This document shows, one piece after another, positions 18,700 to 27,466 of a DNA stretch of 64,000 nucleotides (positions are counted from its first letter, which is position 1; each line of letters begins with the position of its first letter). The DNA is from JAPPHA01 sp964291635 (GTDB lineage Bacteria; Pseudomonadota; Alphaproteobacteria; Rhodobacterales; Rhodobacteraceae), in NCBI GenBank assembly GCA_964291635.2, contig OZ219906.1:124001-188000 (forward strand), in the 5' to 3' direction. Below the pieces are notes generated by a model, which was not told the origin of the DNA, ran no database searches, and was given only the letters and a program-made list of their open reading frames with translations. The position numbers and the translations under genes were made by a program.

Positions 18700-18885
18700 G
18701 TTCTTGACGGTGTCGGTTCCCGCCAAACATGACGCTAAGCCCAAAATCATCCCGGGTAGCGCGGTCTTGTCACAACCCGTGAACCCGATGAGGCCGAAGA
18801 TTCCTCCTTCCCGGTTGGTCAGCGTCTTTCCGTGCACGGCAATGGTGCCACGGCTGACTTGCTCGCCGAGCCCTCTCATCCCGAT
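18700..18885 (-). pseudogene. Remnant of an ABC ATPase N-terminal region
   Basis: One minus-strand frame reads 'REGGIFGLIGFTGCDKTALPGM' followed by ILGLASCLAGTDTV. This is a recognisable but degraded Walker A region; intact members read GPTGCGKTTLLRM at this point. No signature or Walker B motif follows before the frame degenerates near 18660. With the permease remnant just downstream it marks the former transporter of the creatininase/amidohydrolase cluster. Confidence 0.5.
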
Positions 18886-18934
18886 CAGAGAGTTATGGGA
18901 CGAGTTGTGCATCGCTCGTGCATCCACAGGCGGT

Positions 18935-19744
18935 CTACCATCCGGGCTCGGTTCCAAGATCGTCAAGCGGCATGCGCTCGACGTCCTCGAGCACCTCGAC
19001 CAATCGTTCGACCGCAAAGACCAACGTCGCCTCCCCCTTGCCGGACGAGGCGGCTGCTGCGTTGCCGCACGCTCCCGAAGGGTGGAGGTCCTGAATCTGC
19101 CAGGCCGGACGTGCTCCTCGGCCAAGAGAAACATGGCGGTACCCGGATTCCCATTCGCGTGTTCGGGGGCGAAAATTCCGCGCCCTGGTCATATCCACAT
19201 TGTTCGGGTCCAGCGCGAGGATGACCGATGTCTCCATGTCACCGGCGTGTATGCCGTGTTTCTCCTCATCCTCAGGGTAGAGCCCTTCCGGCAGCCCTAG
19301 CCCCCACCAGTTGACGCAGAACACAAGCATCCCGTGGCGGACGCGTAACTCGCGGGCCACGATGTCCATGACGGGCACATTGCCGCCATGCGCGTTCAGG
19401 AAAACCATCTTGCGCAAGCCGGCGCGCGCCACGCAGGCGCCGATTTCACACCAGGCAGCGATCAGGGTCTCTGCACTCAACGTCAGCGTTCCCGGATAGC
19501 ATAGATGCTCGTTGCTCTTGGCGATGGATTGAGTCGGTAGAAAAATCGCGGGGTTGTCCTCGGGCAATGCTTTCGCCAGTCGTTTCGCCAACGTGTCGGC
19601 GACCTGGGCATCGACTGACAGCGGAAGGTGGGGCCCGTGTTGTTCGACCGCGCCCACCGGAAGAACTGCGATCAGTCGTTCATGGGGCAGGGTGGAAAAC
19701 GCTTCACTCGTATAGTCAATCCAGAACCGCTTCATCGAACCCAT
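18935..19744 (-). CDS. Creatininase family amidohydrolase
   Basis: About 269 residues from the ATG at 19744 (19735 is an alternative; neither has a strong ribosome site). The family hydrolyses creatinine to creatine or acts on other cyclic amides and peptides with two metal ions. Key segments are 'AVLPVGAVEQHGPHLPLSVD' (Glu, His and Asp ligands), 'MVFLNAHGGNVPVMDIVARE' and GIHAGDMETSVIL (HAG-x-x-ET), all intact. The C-terminus keeps 'ARPAWQIQDLHPSGACGNA'. The longer frame to 19936 adds an Arg-rich stretch and is rejected. It heads the decayed cluster that continues with ABC remnants, amidohydrolase and FAD oxidase. Confidence 0.85.
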   Translation of the reverse strand: MGSMKRFWIDYTSEAFSTLPHERLIAVLPVGAVEQHGPHLPLSVDAQVADTLAKRLAKALPEDNPAIFLPTQSIAKSNEHLCYPGTLTLSAETLIAAWCEIGACVARAGLRKMVFLNAHGGNVPVMDIVARELRVRHGMLVFCVNWWGLGLPEGLYPEDEEKHGIHAGDMETSVILALDPNNVDMTRARNFRPRTREWESGYRHVSLGRGARPAWQIQDLHPSGACGNAAAASSGKGEATLVFAVERLVEVLEDVERMPLDDLGTEPGW

Positions 19745-20130
19745 CTCGATTCGCCGTCGTCGACCGGCAAGGTGTCCCCTGACCCGAAGAGCCCGTTTCA
19801 GTCGAGCCGGCACATGGAGGGCCGCAGGATTTGACGAATTTCGCCGTGTCCCGGCCATGCATGACGGCGGGGGTTGGCATGACACCGACTCGGCGACACT
19901 CCGCTTCACCCTTCGGAAAGCGGCTTCATCGACCATCGGTTATCGCACCAGTCGAGCACCGTGTAAAACAAATCCTTAGCGAAAGGTCAAACCAATTGGA
20001 CAGACCAAATCCATGATGCCGGCGGTGTGGCGTGGCGTTTCCGGCGGAGCGGATGCCCCGTCCGGCAGCGTCATGTGCGCCGGGAAGAAACGACGCCGGG
20101 TGTGCTTGATCAAGGACGGAAGCGTCCGTG
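19745..20130. other. Intergenic, nothing recognised
   Basis: Holds the 5' region of the creatininase gene on the minus strand and leads into an IS110 remnant on the plus strand. Short frames only; no hairpin or promoter stands out. Confidence 0.4.
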
Positions 20131-20560
20131 GCACATGCTACGATCATTGGCATCGAAGAATCCAAGAGGAGATTTCGGGATCGAGGGCCAACCGCCGAAA
20201 ACCAGCCGGTCTTCCGCAAGAAACGGTCGCGCGGCAGGTTGCCGTGATTCCTGTCCGAAGTGCCGCCGTTCCTGATCGTGATCGATGCCTGCGGCGGCTC
20301 CCAAGGCTGGGGCCGGCAGGTCATTGTCCTTGGTCATGCGTGAAAGCTGATCCCATCGGCATGGGCAAAACCATTTCTCAACAGGCAGAAGAACGACTTT
20401 GACGATGCGGTGGCGACTGTCGAAGCGGCGCATCACCCGACCTTGCGGTTCGTGAGGGTGAGGTCGGAAGCGGCTCCAGGCGATGCCATGCTGTTCCGCA
20501 CCGCAGAGCCGCAACGGGCAATGCAATCAATGCCGTTAGTGCGTGGCGCATCGTGATGAT
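20131..20560 (+). mobile_element. Degraded IS110-family transposase N-terminal region
   Basis: Several frames together follow the IS110 DEDD transposase N-terminus: ATIIGIEESKR near 20137, then a second frame with 'FLIVIDACGGSQGWGRQVIV' near 20260, then KPFLNRQKNDFDDAV near 20370 and 'PTLRFVRVRSEA' near 20440. The order and spacing match the DEDD catalytic domain of intact members. There are at least two stops and two frameshifts, and the C-terminal Transposase_20 half is absent, so the element is dead. No terminal repeats are visible. Confidence 0.7.
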
Positions 20561-21313
20561 GACGCTGGCCGGCTGCCATGTTCCCGACTGCGCACCGGAG
20601 TCGATGTCTGCGAATTGCGAACTCGTCTTCCTGCGCGCCTCAGCCGGCGAAGCACCACCTGACGGCTGAGGACCGCCGCAACGACGCGGTGCGGCTGACG
20701 GCCCAAATCGGCGGGTGCCGTGACCGCGAGCACGACCTCGAACCCGGGAACGAGGTGATGTGGCGCGGTTACACCCGGTCGAGCGACGCTGCGATGGGCC
20801 ACCGGGTGTGGCGACGGCAAGATCGCCGCGAAGGATATCGGGACGACTTCCGGGATGGCAAACGGCACGCCTTGCGGCAGTCGGGATATCCGGTCGTCAT
20901 CTCGAAAATATCATGATTCGGTGGACGCGACACGGGCCCCGGGGCTTTCTCAATCGTCTCACGTTCGCTCAAAACGCCGGCATCAACGGATCGTCGCAAT
21001 TCAGGGCCGGCTGAAACCGCCCCGGCCTGTCCTCCTGCACCGGTACGAATTGTCCCGGTTCGCGGCGTTTCAACAGCCGGACATTCCATCAACGGCCATG
21101 ATTGCGTAAACACATGTGTCGAATCGGAACTGTGTCGTTCCGGATCCAATGAGCCGGATACGGCCTGTTGGGGGCGGGGCGGGAATTCAAGGCCAAACTC
21201 CACGAACCAAATCGAGACCGGAGGCGTTGTGCTTTCCGTTGGAATCGGCCTAGGCAGTGGGGAACCCGGCTGATCGGCAAGGGACGGGCCCACACTGAAG
21301 AAAGGTCGACAGG
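20561..21313. other. Intergenic, no gene recognised
   Basis: About 750 bases between the IS110 remnant and the dehalogenase operon. The longest frames, such as 20578-20916 on the plus strand, carry no motif I recognise. It may hold further decayed mobile DNA and the promoter of the next operon, but I cannot place either. Confidence 0.35.
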
Positions 21314-22003
21314 ATGGCCGTAAAGATCTGTGTGTTTGACGCCTATGGTACTCTCTTCGATGTTGCCGCGGCCGCACGAAACTGCGCGGCGGAACCTCGG
21401 TGGAGTCAACTGAGCGGCCTTTGGCAGAAACTCTCGAATGACTGGCGGTTAAAACAACTGCAGTACACCTGGCTGCGCGCCATCACCGGCGAGCACACGG
21501 ACTTCTGGAGCGTCACGGGCGATGCACTCGACTGGTCACTCGAGGCATCCGGCCTCGCGGGCGACCCGGAACTGAGAGAAAGATTGCTGGCGCTGTACTG
21601 GGAACTGGAAACCTATCCGGAGGTGCCGAAGATGCTCACCGATCTCAAGGCGCAATCCTGCACGACGGCAATTCTCTCGAATGGCTCTCCCGACATGCTG
21701 ACGGGAGCCGTCAACTCGGCTGGAATATCCGGCCTGATCGATGACATGCTCAGCGTGGAGTCCACCGGAATCTTCAAGCCTCACCGTTCCGTTTACGAAT
21801 TGGTCGAGCAGAGATTCGGCGTGCAACCGGCCGATGTCATGTTCGTGTCGTCCAACGGTTGGGACGCAGCAGCCGGGGCCGGGTTCGGGTTCCGGTCCGT
21901 CTGGGTCAACCGGTCCGGAGAGCCCCTGGACCGGCTCCCCCGGGAACCGGCGTTCGTCCTCCGGGACCTTTCCGGCATTCCTGGCCTGGCGATGTCGATC
22001 TGA
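21314..22003 (+). CDS. Haloacid dehalogenase, type II (HAD superfamily)
   Basis: 229 residues. Hydrolyses (S)-2-haloacids to (R)-2-hydroxyacids through an aspartyl-ester intermediate. HAD motif I is 'VFDAYGTLFDV' with the nucleophile Asp; motif II is ILSNGSPDM (Ser-Asn as in type II dehalogenases); motif III is the Lys in 'ESTGIFKPHRSVYEL'; motif IV is VFVSSNGWDAAAGAGFGF, where the SSNxWD signature is specific for type II L-2-haloacid dehalogenases. The end overlaps the next gene by TGATG, so the operon is translationally coupled. The function is well supported; the actual halogenated substrate is not. Confidence 0.92.
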   Translation: MAVKICVFDAYGTLFDVAAAARNCAAEPRWSQLSGLWQKLSNDWRLKQLQYTWLRAITGEHTDFWSVTGDALDWSLEASGLAGDPELRERLLALYWELETYPEVPKMLTDLKAQSCTTAILSNGSPDMLTGAVNSAGISGLIDDMLSVESTGIFKPHRSVYELVEQRFGVQPADVMFVSSNGWDAAAGAGFGFRSVWVNRSGEPLDRLPREPAFVLRDLSGIPGLAMSI

Positions 22004-22839
22004 TGCCGAGGTTCACCACATCCGACGGACTCGGGATCGCGTATCTTGACGGGGGCGATCGATCCGGACTCCCTGTTCTCTGCATTCCCGGATTGACCCG
22101 AAACCTTGCGGACTTCGACCCGGTCGCGGGGCATCTCACCGATGTGCGCCTGGTCAGGATTACCTGCCGCGGACGCGGGGACTCCGACCGCGACCCGGAC
22201 TATCGCAACTACTCGGTACCGGTCGAAGCCCGTGACTGCCTCGAGCTACTCGATCATTTGGCGATCGATCGCGCGGCTGTTCTCGGAACGTCGCGGGGCG
22301 GGCTGATCGCCATGTACCTGGCGCAGGTCGCCTGGAATCGGCTTGCCGGAGTCCTGTTGAATGACATCGGGCCTGTTCTGGAGCTCGAAGGGCTGGAGCC
22401 GATCTTCGATTATCTCGGCAAGCAACCCGGACACGGGAATCTCGACGACTATGTCGAAGACCTCGCGACCCGGAGCAATGGATTCGTCGGGGTCGGGCGC
22501 GAAAGATGGGAGGAACTGGCCAGAAGCACGGTGATCGAGACATCCTCCGGCCTCAGGATCAATTACGACCCGCGCCTGCGGGATGCTGTCCTCGGACAGT
22601 CAATGGATGCATTCGATCCGTGGGCCTGGTTTCGCGCGCTCGACCAACTGCCAACGGCGCTCGTTCGTGGCGCGAATTCGGACCTGCTTTCGCGCGAGAC
22701 GGCATGCAGAATGCGCGAAATGCGGCCCGACATGGTGTTCGCCGAAGTCCCGGACCGCGGCCATGTGCCTTTCCTTGACGAACCTGAAAGCATCACGGCA
22801 ATCCGGCAATGGTTGGAAAGGTGCGCACGAGATGGGTGA
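22003..22839 (+). CDS. Alpha/beta-fold hydrolase
   Basis: 278 residues from the ATG at 22003, which shares bases with the dehalogenase stop (TGATG); the longer frame to 21859 is a shadow. The fold is shown by 'LPVLCIPGLTRNLADFDPVA' (oxyanion loop), 'RGRGDSDRDPDYRNYSV', and the nucleophile elbow VLGTSRGGLIAMYLA (G-T-S-R-G-G). Later come the acid in 'TALVRGANSDLLS' and the catalytic His in VPDRGHVPFLDEP. It ends inside the next gene (8-base overlap). It probably cleaves an ester or C-C bond of the same substrate handled by the dehalogenase and the dehydratase. Confidence 0.86.
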   Translation: MPRFTTSDGLGIAYLDGGDRSGLPVLCIPGLTRNLADFDPVAGHLTDVRLVRITCRGRGDSDRDPDYRNYSVPVEARDCLELLDHLAIDRAAVLGTSRGGLIAMYLAQVAWNRLAGVLLNDIGPVLELEGLEPIFDYLGKQPGHGNLDDYVEDLATRSNGFVGVGRERWEELARSTVIETSSGLRINYDPRLRDAVLGQSMDAFDPWAWFRALDQLPTALVRGANSDLLSRETACRMREMRPDMVFAEVPDRGHVPFLDEPESITAIRQWLERCARDG

Positions 22840-23842
22840 CATCGTCCTTGTTCACGCCGCTCGCGAGCGGCTCTTGGGCCACGTGCGCAAAACGCCGATG
22901 CTGTCATCACCCGGTCTCGACAAGGTTGCGGGACGAAGAATATTCGTCAAGGCCGAGTGCCTTCAGCACACGGGCTCCTTCAAGTTTCGCGGAGCGTGGG
23001 CTGCGATCACCGCATTGCCCGAAGGACAATCGAGCCGGGGGATCATCGCGTTCTCGTCGGGCAATCATGCCCAGGGCGTGGCTTACGCGGCAAAACTGAA
23101 GGGCCTGCCGGCCTGCATCATCATGCCTTCCGATGCGCCGGTGACAAAGATCCGGGGGACACAATCGTTCGGCGCGGACGTCGTTCACTATGATCGCGAG
23201 TCGGAAGACCGGGAGTCGGTCATGGAAAGGATCAACAGTTCGCGAAGGATGACACTGATACGCCCGTTCGATGACTCCGCGGTCATTTCGGGCCAGGGAA
23301 CCTGCGGTCTGGAGATCGCCGAACAATCCCGTCAAGCAGGAATAGGTGACGCCGAGGTCCTGGTACCATGCGGCGGCGGCGGCCTGACATCGGGGATTTC
23401 GCTGGCCCTCGAGGCACATGCTCCGGGCCTGAGGGTCAGACCGTGTGAACCGGAAGGATTCGATGATGTCACCCGTTCGTTGAAGAGCGGGGTCATCTTA
23501 CGCAATGAACGGGAATCGGGGTCGATTTGTGATGCCATATTGACGCCGTCACCGGGCAACCTGACCTTCCCGATCATGTCACGTCTATGCGGTCCGGGAA
23601 TCGCTGTCAGCGACGGCGAGTGCCTGCACGCAATGGCGCTGGCATTCGCACATCTCAAGATCGTGGTCGAACCGGGCGCCGCAACCGGCCTGGCAGCCGC
23701 GATTTTCCATGGAGACCGGATCGAACGCGACACGGTGATCGTGGTGACGAGCGGAGGAAACGTTGACCACGACACATTCGCGCGGGCACTCGCATCACCG
23801 GATCCGTTCCCCGAACAGTCGCGCCGGGCCGACGAGACGTGA
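22832..23842 (+). CDS. Threonine/serine dehydratase-like PLP enzyme (fold type II)
   Basis: 336 residues from the ATG at 22832, overlapping the hydrolase by eight bases. It dehydrates and deaminates a hydroxyamino acid to a 2-oxoacid. The PLP lysine lies in 'HTGSFKFRGAWAAI', the substrate loop is 'GIIAFSSGNHAQGVAYAAKL' (SSGNH-x-x-G), and the phosphate cradle is VLVPCGGGGLTSGI. Near the C-terminus 'VIVVTSGGNVDHDTFA' replaces the usual SGGN tail. No ACT domain follows, so it resembles catabolic rather than biosynthetic threonine dehydratase; 3-hydroxyaspartate or serine are also possible substrates. Confidence 0.88.
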   Translation: MGDIVLVHAARERLLGHVRKTPMLSSPGLDKVAGRRIFVKAECLQHTGSFKFRGAWAAITALPEGQSSRGIIAFSSGNHAQGVAYAAKLKGLPACIIMPSDAPVTKIRGTQSFGADVVHYDRESEDRESVMERINSSRRMTLIRPFDDSAVISGQGTCGLEIAEQSRQAGIGDAEVLVPCGGGGLTSGISLALEAHAPGLRVRPCEPEGFDDVTRSLKSGVILRNERESGSICDAILTPSPGNLTFPIMSRLCGPGIAVSDGECLHAMALAFAHLKIVVEPGAATGLAAAIFHGDRIERDTVIVVTSGGNVDHDTFARALASPDPFPEQSRRADET

Positions 23843-23921
23843 AGTTCCCGAAAACACACGGCCGCGAATCGATGATGCCCCGGCGCCACGGCCTGCCGTT
23901 GCCGCCGGGCATCAGACAACC

Positions 23922-24323
23922 TCAATTCAGGACGCACGCCTCTACGTAATGGCGGGTGGCGCCGGGATGAAGTTTCGTCAACCCTCTTTGCGCCGCCGCG
24001 GATTCGACATCAAGCACCTTTGCCCAGGGTGCATCAGACGTGATCTGGCCGGGAACGTCCCAAAACGCCCTGATCACCTTGCAGACGATTCCCTCGTCGA
24101 AGCCGCCGCGTGCGGCGACGCCGACCGATTCATTCCATGCCTCGACCGCTTCAGTGTTTGCCTGGCCTTGGTGCCGGCCTGGCTCAATCATGCCGCGGTA
24201 GCGGAACTGTTCCAGCCATTTGTCGGCCGCGCCGCCTGAATCGTCTTCCGGTCCGATGAATCGAGGTTCCTCCGTTTCGTCGAACTGGATGACCTGTCCA
24301 CAGGAAACGATGCAGCAGTTCAC
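23922..24323 (-). pseudogene. Possible C-terminal remnant of a TRAP (TAXI-type) receptor
   Basis: 133 codons. The end, 'GLTKLHPGATRHYVEA', resembles the C-terminus of TAXI-family TRAP receptors, where an LHPGA-x-(R/K)YY-E segment is conserved, and 'GVAARGGFDEGIVCKVIRAF' resembles the preceding helix. The N-terminal two thirds of such a receptor and any signal peptide are missing. The first 40 residues, including NCCIVSCGQVIQFDETEEP, do not fit that family. It may be a fusion or a decayed gene of another family. Confidence 0.4.
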
Positions 24324-24349
24324 GTAGAGGACGGCCTTCCCGTAATGCG

Positions 24350-24484
24350 CTATTCCCGCCTGGACATCTCCGAAAACCCTTCGGTCGTGGTTTCGATAAA
24401 CCAGCTGACGAACTCGCCGAATGGCCCGGATGCCGCATAGATCAGGATGATCAGGGTAAACAGGAAGGCGGCAGCGTCAGCCAT
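24350..24484 (-). CDS. Very small single-span membrane protein or gene fragment
   Basis: 44 codons from an ATG at 24484 (the frame is open to 24559). One hydrophobic span, 'AAAFLFTLIILIYAASGPF', is followed by a polar tail. A possible AGGA lies only two bases before the ATG. It sits between the alkylsulfatase pseudogene and the TAXI-like remnant, so it may be a broken piece of a transporter subunit rather than a real gene. Confidence 0.25.
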   Translation of the reverse strand: MADAAAFLFTLIILIYAASGPFGEFVSWFIETTTEGFSEMSRRE

Positions 24485-24521
24485 CGTCCTGTCGAGGGAT
24501 TTCCCTGGAGGTGCGGCAGGC

Positions 24522-25808
24522 TCAGGAATTCGGGGGTCGGTCACGGGCTTTCCCCGCATCCCGGCTCAGTCTCCTGGCTTCCCAGATGTACGTGTTTCGG
24601 GCCGGTGCGTTTATTGCCGCTTCGGCAAACTCGACCAGCGTTTCCGCCTTCAGGTTCCGCGCCGGCAATCCGAGCGCAATCAAGTGGTCGCAGAGCTCGA
24701 GGCGCCACTGAAGATCGCGCGTCGTCCCCGCCGCTTCCATCAATGCTTCCGGACCTCCCGCCGGTTCCGCCATGTGCGTGGCGCGTTTCAGCAGCGAAAG
24801 CGTCCCGAGATGTGTCGGGTTTCCGTCGTACGAGCCCAACGTTCCCTCGGCGAAAGCGCGAACGGACCAGGAGATCTTCCCGAAGAATTCCTCAAGCCAG
24901 GGCCTGTCGGCGAGACCTTCCGGCAAGGCCGCGGCTGCAACGATGTCATCCAGGGGAAGTCCCGCATCCAGTCCGTCGGCAGCCGTTTTCATGACATGCA
25001 AAACCGCGTCCCGCGTCGTCGACAGGACGTCCTGCACGCGGGGCTCGCCGAATACAGGCCTGGTATGGCCCGGAGACAATACATCCGGCCGCAGTTCCGC
25101 CAGCCGGGCCAGGGACTTCGCCCAGGCGCCGTAATCCCGATAAGGGCTTCCGCTAATCGCGCAGAGGTTGGGAAAGGCGTGCTATCAGTTGTCTCCGCAG
25201 AAGAGAATTCTCTGTTCCGGCAACCAGACGACCATGTGGTCGGTCGTTACCCCCCGGCGCCAGAAGCAGCCTTGCCGAAACGCCATCGAGGTCGAGGCCG
25301 CAGTCGGCTTCGACCAGGCGCCCGGGCTTGTCGAAGCCCGCGCCCGGCCCTTCCATCGGCCGCCCGGACCACAACCCAGGCTGACGTGTTCCCCGCTTGT
25401 CAGCCCGATGCCGAACTGTGCCTGCGTGCACCGTCCAAGCGCGCGGTTCGCAGCAATGGCGGTTTCATCGACGTCGATCAGGTCGGACTGGAACAGGTGG
25501 CTCGCGTAGACCGGTACGGTTTCACCCGAAAATACGGCCGCGCCCGAATTATGGTCCCGATGGGAATGGGTATAGACAACGCGTCCGACCGGCTTGTCGG
25601 TCAGCATCTGGAGTTATTGCCGGATGTTGCTGGCGGCCCGCGTCGACTCCGACGTGTCGACAATCGTCGTCGTCGCGTTACCTTCAATCATGTGAACGTT
25701 CGACGCCGCGTATCCGACAGCCGTCCAGATTCCGGGAGACAGGCAGACGATGTCCTTGCCGGTCTGCGTACCAAGGGCAAGGAGTTCAGGATGGACTTTC
25801 ATCTCCAA
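24522..25808 (-). pseudogene. Broken MBL-fold alkylsulfatase (SdsA/BDS1 family)
   Basis: Intact relatives cleave alkyl sulfates with a binuclear zinc site. Nearly the whole family is present in order: 'HPELLALGTQTGKDIV' and NATTTIVDTSES; the zinc motif YTHSHRDHNSGAAVFSG; WLPEQRILFCGDN; 'AFPNLCAISGSPYRDYGAWA'; and the dimerisation domain GEPRVQDVLSTTRDAVLHVM. One frame carries most of it but has three stops: TAA near 25614, then adjacent TGA and TAG near 25184 where relatives read N-F-Y-H. Between about 25260 and 25390 the family match moves to another frame ('EGPGAGFDKPGRLVEADC') and returns, implying two compensating indels. Confidence 0.8.
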
Positions 25809-25841
25809 ATGAATCCCGAGGGAAACATCCGGTTCCGAGCG

Positions 25842-26690
25842 TCAGCCGGGCCACGCAACCACGATTTGGCGCTGCTCTCCGAGACCCTGGATTCCGAGCC
25901 GCATGGTCTGCCCTGCAGCCAGCCAGACCTGCGGGTTCCGACCCATGCCGACACCGGCAGGCGTCCCCGTCGCGATCACGTCGCCGGCCTGCAGGCTCAT
26001 GAAACGGCTTATGTAGCTCACGAGAAAGGCCGCCGAAAAGATCATGTTGGACGTACTGCCGTCTTGTCGCCGTTCTCCGTTCACATCAAGCCACATGTCG
26101 AGAACTTGCGGGTCCGGAACCTCGTCGCGGGTGACCAGCCAGGGACCCAGCGGACAAAACGTATCGGCCGATTTTCCCTTGACCCACTGGCCGCCTCGCT
26201 TGGTCTGGAAGTCCCGCTCGGAGACATCATTGACAACGCAGTAGCCCGCAACATGCGAGAGTGCATCGGCCTCTTCCACGTACCGGGCCTCCGACCCGAT
26301 CACGATTCCGAGTTCGACTTCCCAGTCGGTTCGGATCGAATCCCGCGGAATCATGACGTTGTCGTTCGGACCGCTGATTGCCGATGTCGCCTTGAAGAAC
26401 AGGATCGGCTCTTTCGGAGTGCGCGCGCCGGTTTCTGCGGCATGATCCGAATAATTCAGCCCGACACCGACAACCTTTCCGACCTGCCCGACGCAGGGAC
26501 CAAGCCGGCTGTCCCGGTCGACCGGCGGCAAGGCCTGCGGATCAACATCGCGCAACCTGTCGAGCGACCGGTCGTCGAGAACCGAACCCGTGACATCGCC
26601 TACATGTCCCGACAGGTCCCTCATCTGGCCATCAACGTCGATCAGGCCCGGTTTTTCGGCTCCGGGCGGGCCATAGCGGATCAATTTCAT
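25842..26690 (-). CDS. Fumarylacetoacetate hydrolase family protein, candidate 2,4-diketo-3-deoxy-sugar-acid hydrolase
   Basis: 282 residues. FAH-family enzymes cleave or decarboxylate acyl-pyruvates with a bound metal. Seen here: 'VVGVGLNYSDHAAETGA', PKEPILFFKATSAISGPND, 'DWEVELGIVIGSEARYVEE' (metal Glu pair), and the C-terminal GTPAGVGMGRNP. The gene is 9 bases downstream of an SDR gene, itself coupled to a UxaA-type dehydratase. That trio matches oxidative deoxy-sugar routes in which 2-keto-3-deoxy-L-fuconate is oxidised to the 2,4-diketo acid and split to pyruvate and L-lactate. Family assignment is firm, the substrate is inferred from context. Confidence 0.88.
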   Translation of the reverse strand: MKLIRYGPPGAEKPGLIDVDGQMRDLSGHVGDVTGSVLDDRSLDRLRDVDPQALPPVDRDSRLGPCVGQVGKVVGVGLNYSDHAAETGARTPKEPILFFKATSAISGPNDNVMIPRDSIRTDWEVELGIVIGSEARYVEEADALSHVAGYCVVNDVSERDFQTKRGGQWVKGKSADTFCPLGPWLVTRDEVPDPQVLDMWLDVNGERRQDGSTSNMIFSAAFLVSYISRFMSLQAGDVIATGTPAGVGMGRNPQVWLAAGQTMRLGIQGLGEQRQIVVAWPG

Positions 26691-26699
26691 CCTGGTTTC

Positions 26700-27449
26700 C
26701 TATACGTTGGACCAACCGCCATCTATTCCGATGGCCTGGCCTGTTACAAACCGGCTCTCGTCGGACCCAAGATACACGGCCAGGGCGGCGACTTCCTCGG
26801 GCCGGCCGATACGACCCATCGGCTGCCGGTCAATGAATGCCTTGCGAACCGCGTCGATGTCTCCGGATCTGGCACCTGCGGTGCGAATACGCTCTTGCAG
26901 GCTCGGAGTGTCGACCGTTCCCGGGCATATGGCATTGGCGCGTATCCCGCGAGTGACGAAATCCGCCGCCACCGATTTCATCATCGCGGTGATCGCCGCT
27001 TTCGTCGCGCCATAGACGAATCTGTCCGGAGCGGCAATGAGCGACGAAACGACCGACGACATGGAGATGATCGAGCCCCGTTCCTTCTCGAGCATGAGTG
27101 GGAGAAAGGCCCGCGTCATCCTGTACGTTCCCTTGACGTTCAATTCGACCGAAAAATCGAACGCGTCCTCACCGCATTCGAGGATCGAGCCGTGATGGAC
27201 CACGCCTGCGCAATTGAACAGCACATCGACAGCGCCCAGTTCCCCTGCAGCTGTCGCCACTGCATCGGATGACGTCACGTCCAGGAGCCGGGTTTCGATA
27301 CCGTCTACGCCGGAAATGTCCTCAAGTGACCGGGAATCGATGTCTGTGGCGAATACACGCGCACCTTCGCGTGCAAACGCGATGGCCGTTGCCCGTCCGA
27401 TTCCTGCACCGGCCGCTGTTACCAGCGCCTTTTTTCCTGCCAATCGCAT
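26700..27449 (-). CDS. SDR family dehydrogenase, candidate 2-keto-3-deoxy-L-fuconate 4-dehydrogenase
   Basis: 249 residues from the ATG at 27449, with GGGGAGG six bases upstream; the frame to 27524 overlaps the dehydratase and is rejected. Classical SDR features: 'VTAAGAGIGRATAIAFAREG' (TGxxxGIG variant with Ala for Gly), 'DVLFNCAGVVHHGSILE' (NxAG), ISMSSVVSSL, and the catalytic FVYGATKAAITAMMKSVAAD (YxxxK). NAD(H) preference is suggested by ATDID after the second strand. It resembles the 2-keto-3-deoxy-L-fuconate dehydrogenases known to me from Xanthomonas-type pathways, and its neighbours fit that role. Confidence 0.87.
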   Translation of the reverse strand: MRLAGKKALVTAAGAGIGRATAIAFAREGARVFATDIDSRSLEDISGVDGIETRLLDVTSSDAVATAAGELGAVDVLFNCAGVVHHGSILECGEDAFDFSVELNVKGTYRMTRAFLPLMLEKERGSIISMSSVVSSLIAAPDRFVYGATKAAITAMMKSVAADFVTRGIRANAICPGTVDTPSLQERIRTAGARSGDIDAVRKAFIDRQPMGRIGRPEEVAALAVYLGSDESRFVTGQAIGIDGGWSNV

Positions 27450-27466
27450 TCGATTCCTCCCCTCAA

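Noticed and set aside
18248..18730. 160-codon frame read as a complete new protein
   Set aside because: The last third is clearly the tail of an ABC permease, and a better start at 18565 makes it a deletion remnant.
25182..25187. Adjacent TGA-TAG in alkylsulfatase as possible selenocysteine or pyrrolysine recoding
   Set aside because: Relatives have Phe-Tyr here, no hairpin element is seen, and frameshifts nearby indicate plain decay.
24447..27272. Very long plus-strand open frame (941 codons)
   Set aside because: It is the antisense of the alkylsulfatase pseudogene, FAH and SDR genes; composition is Arg/Gly/Pro-rich with no family motif.
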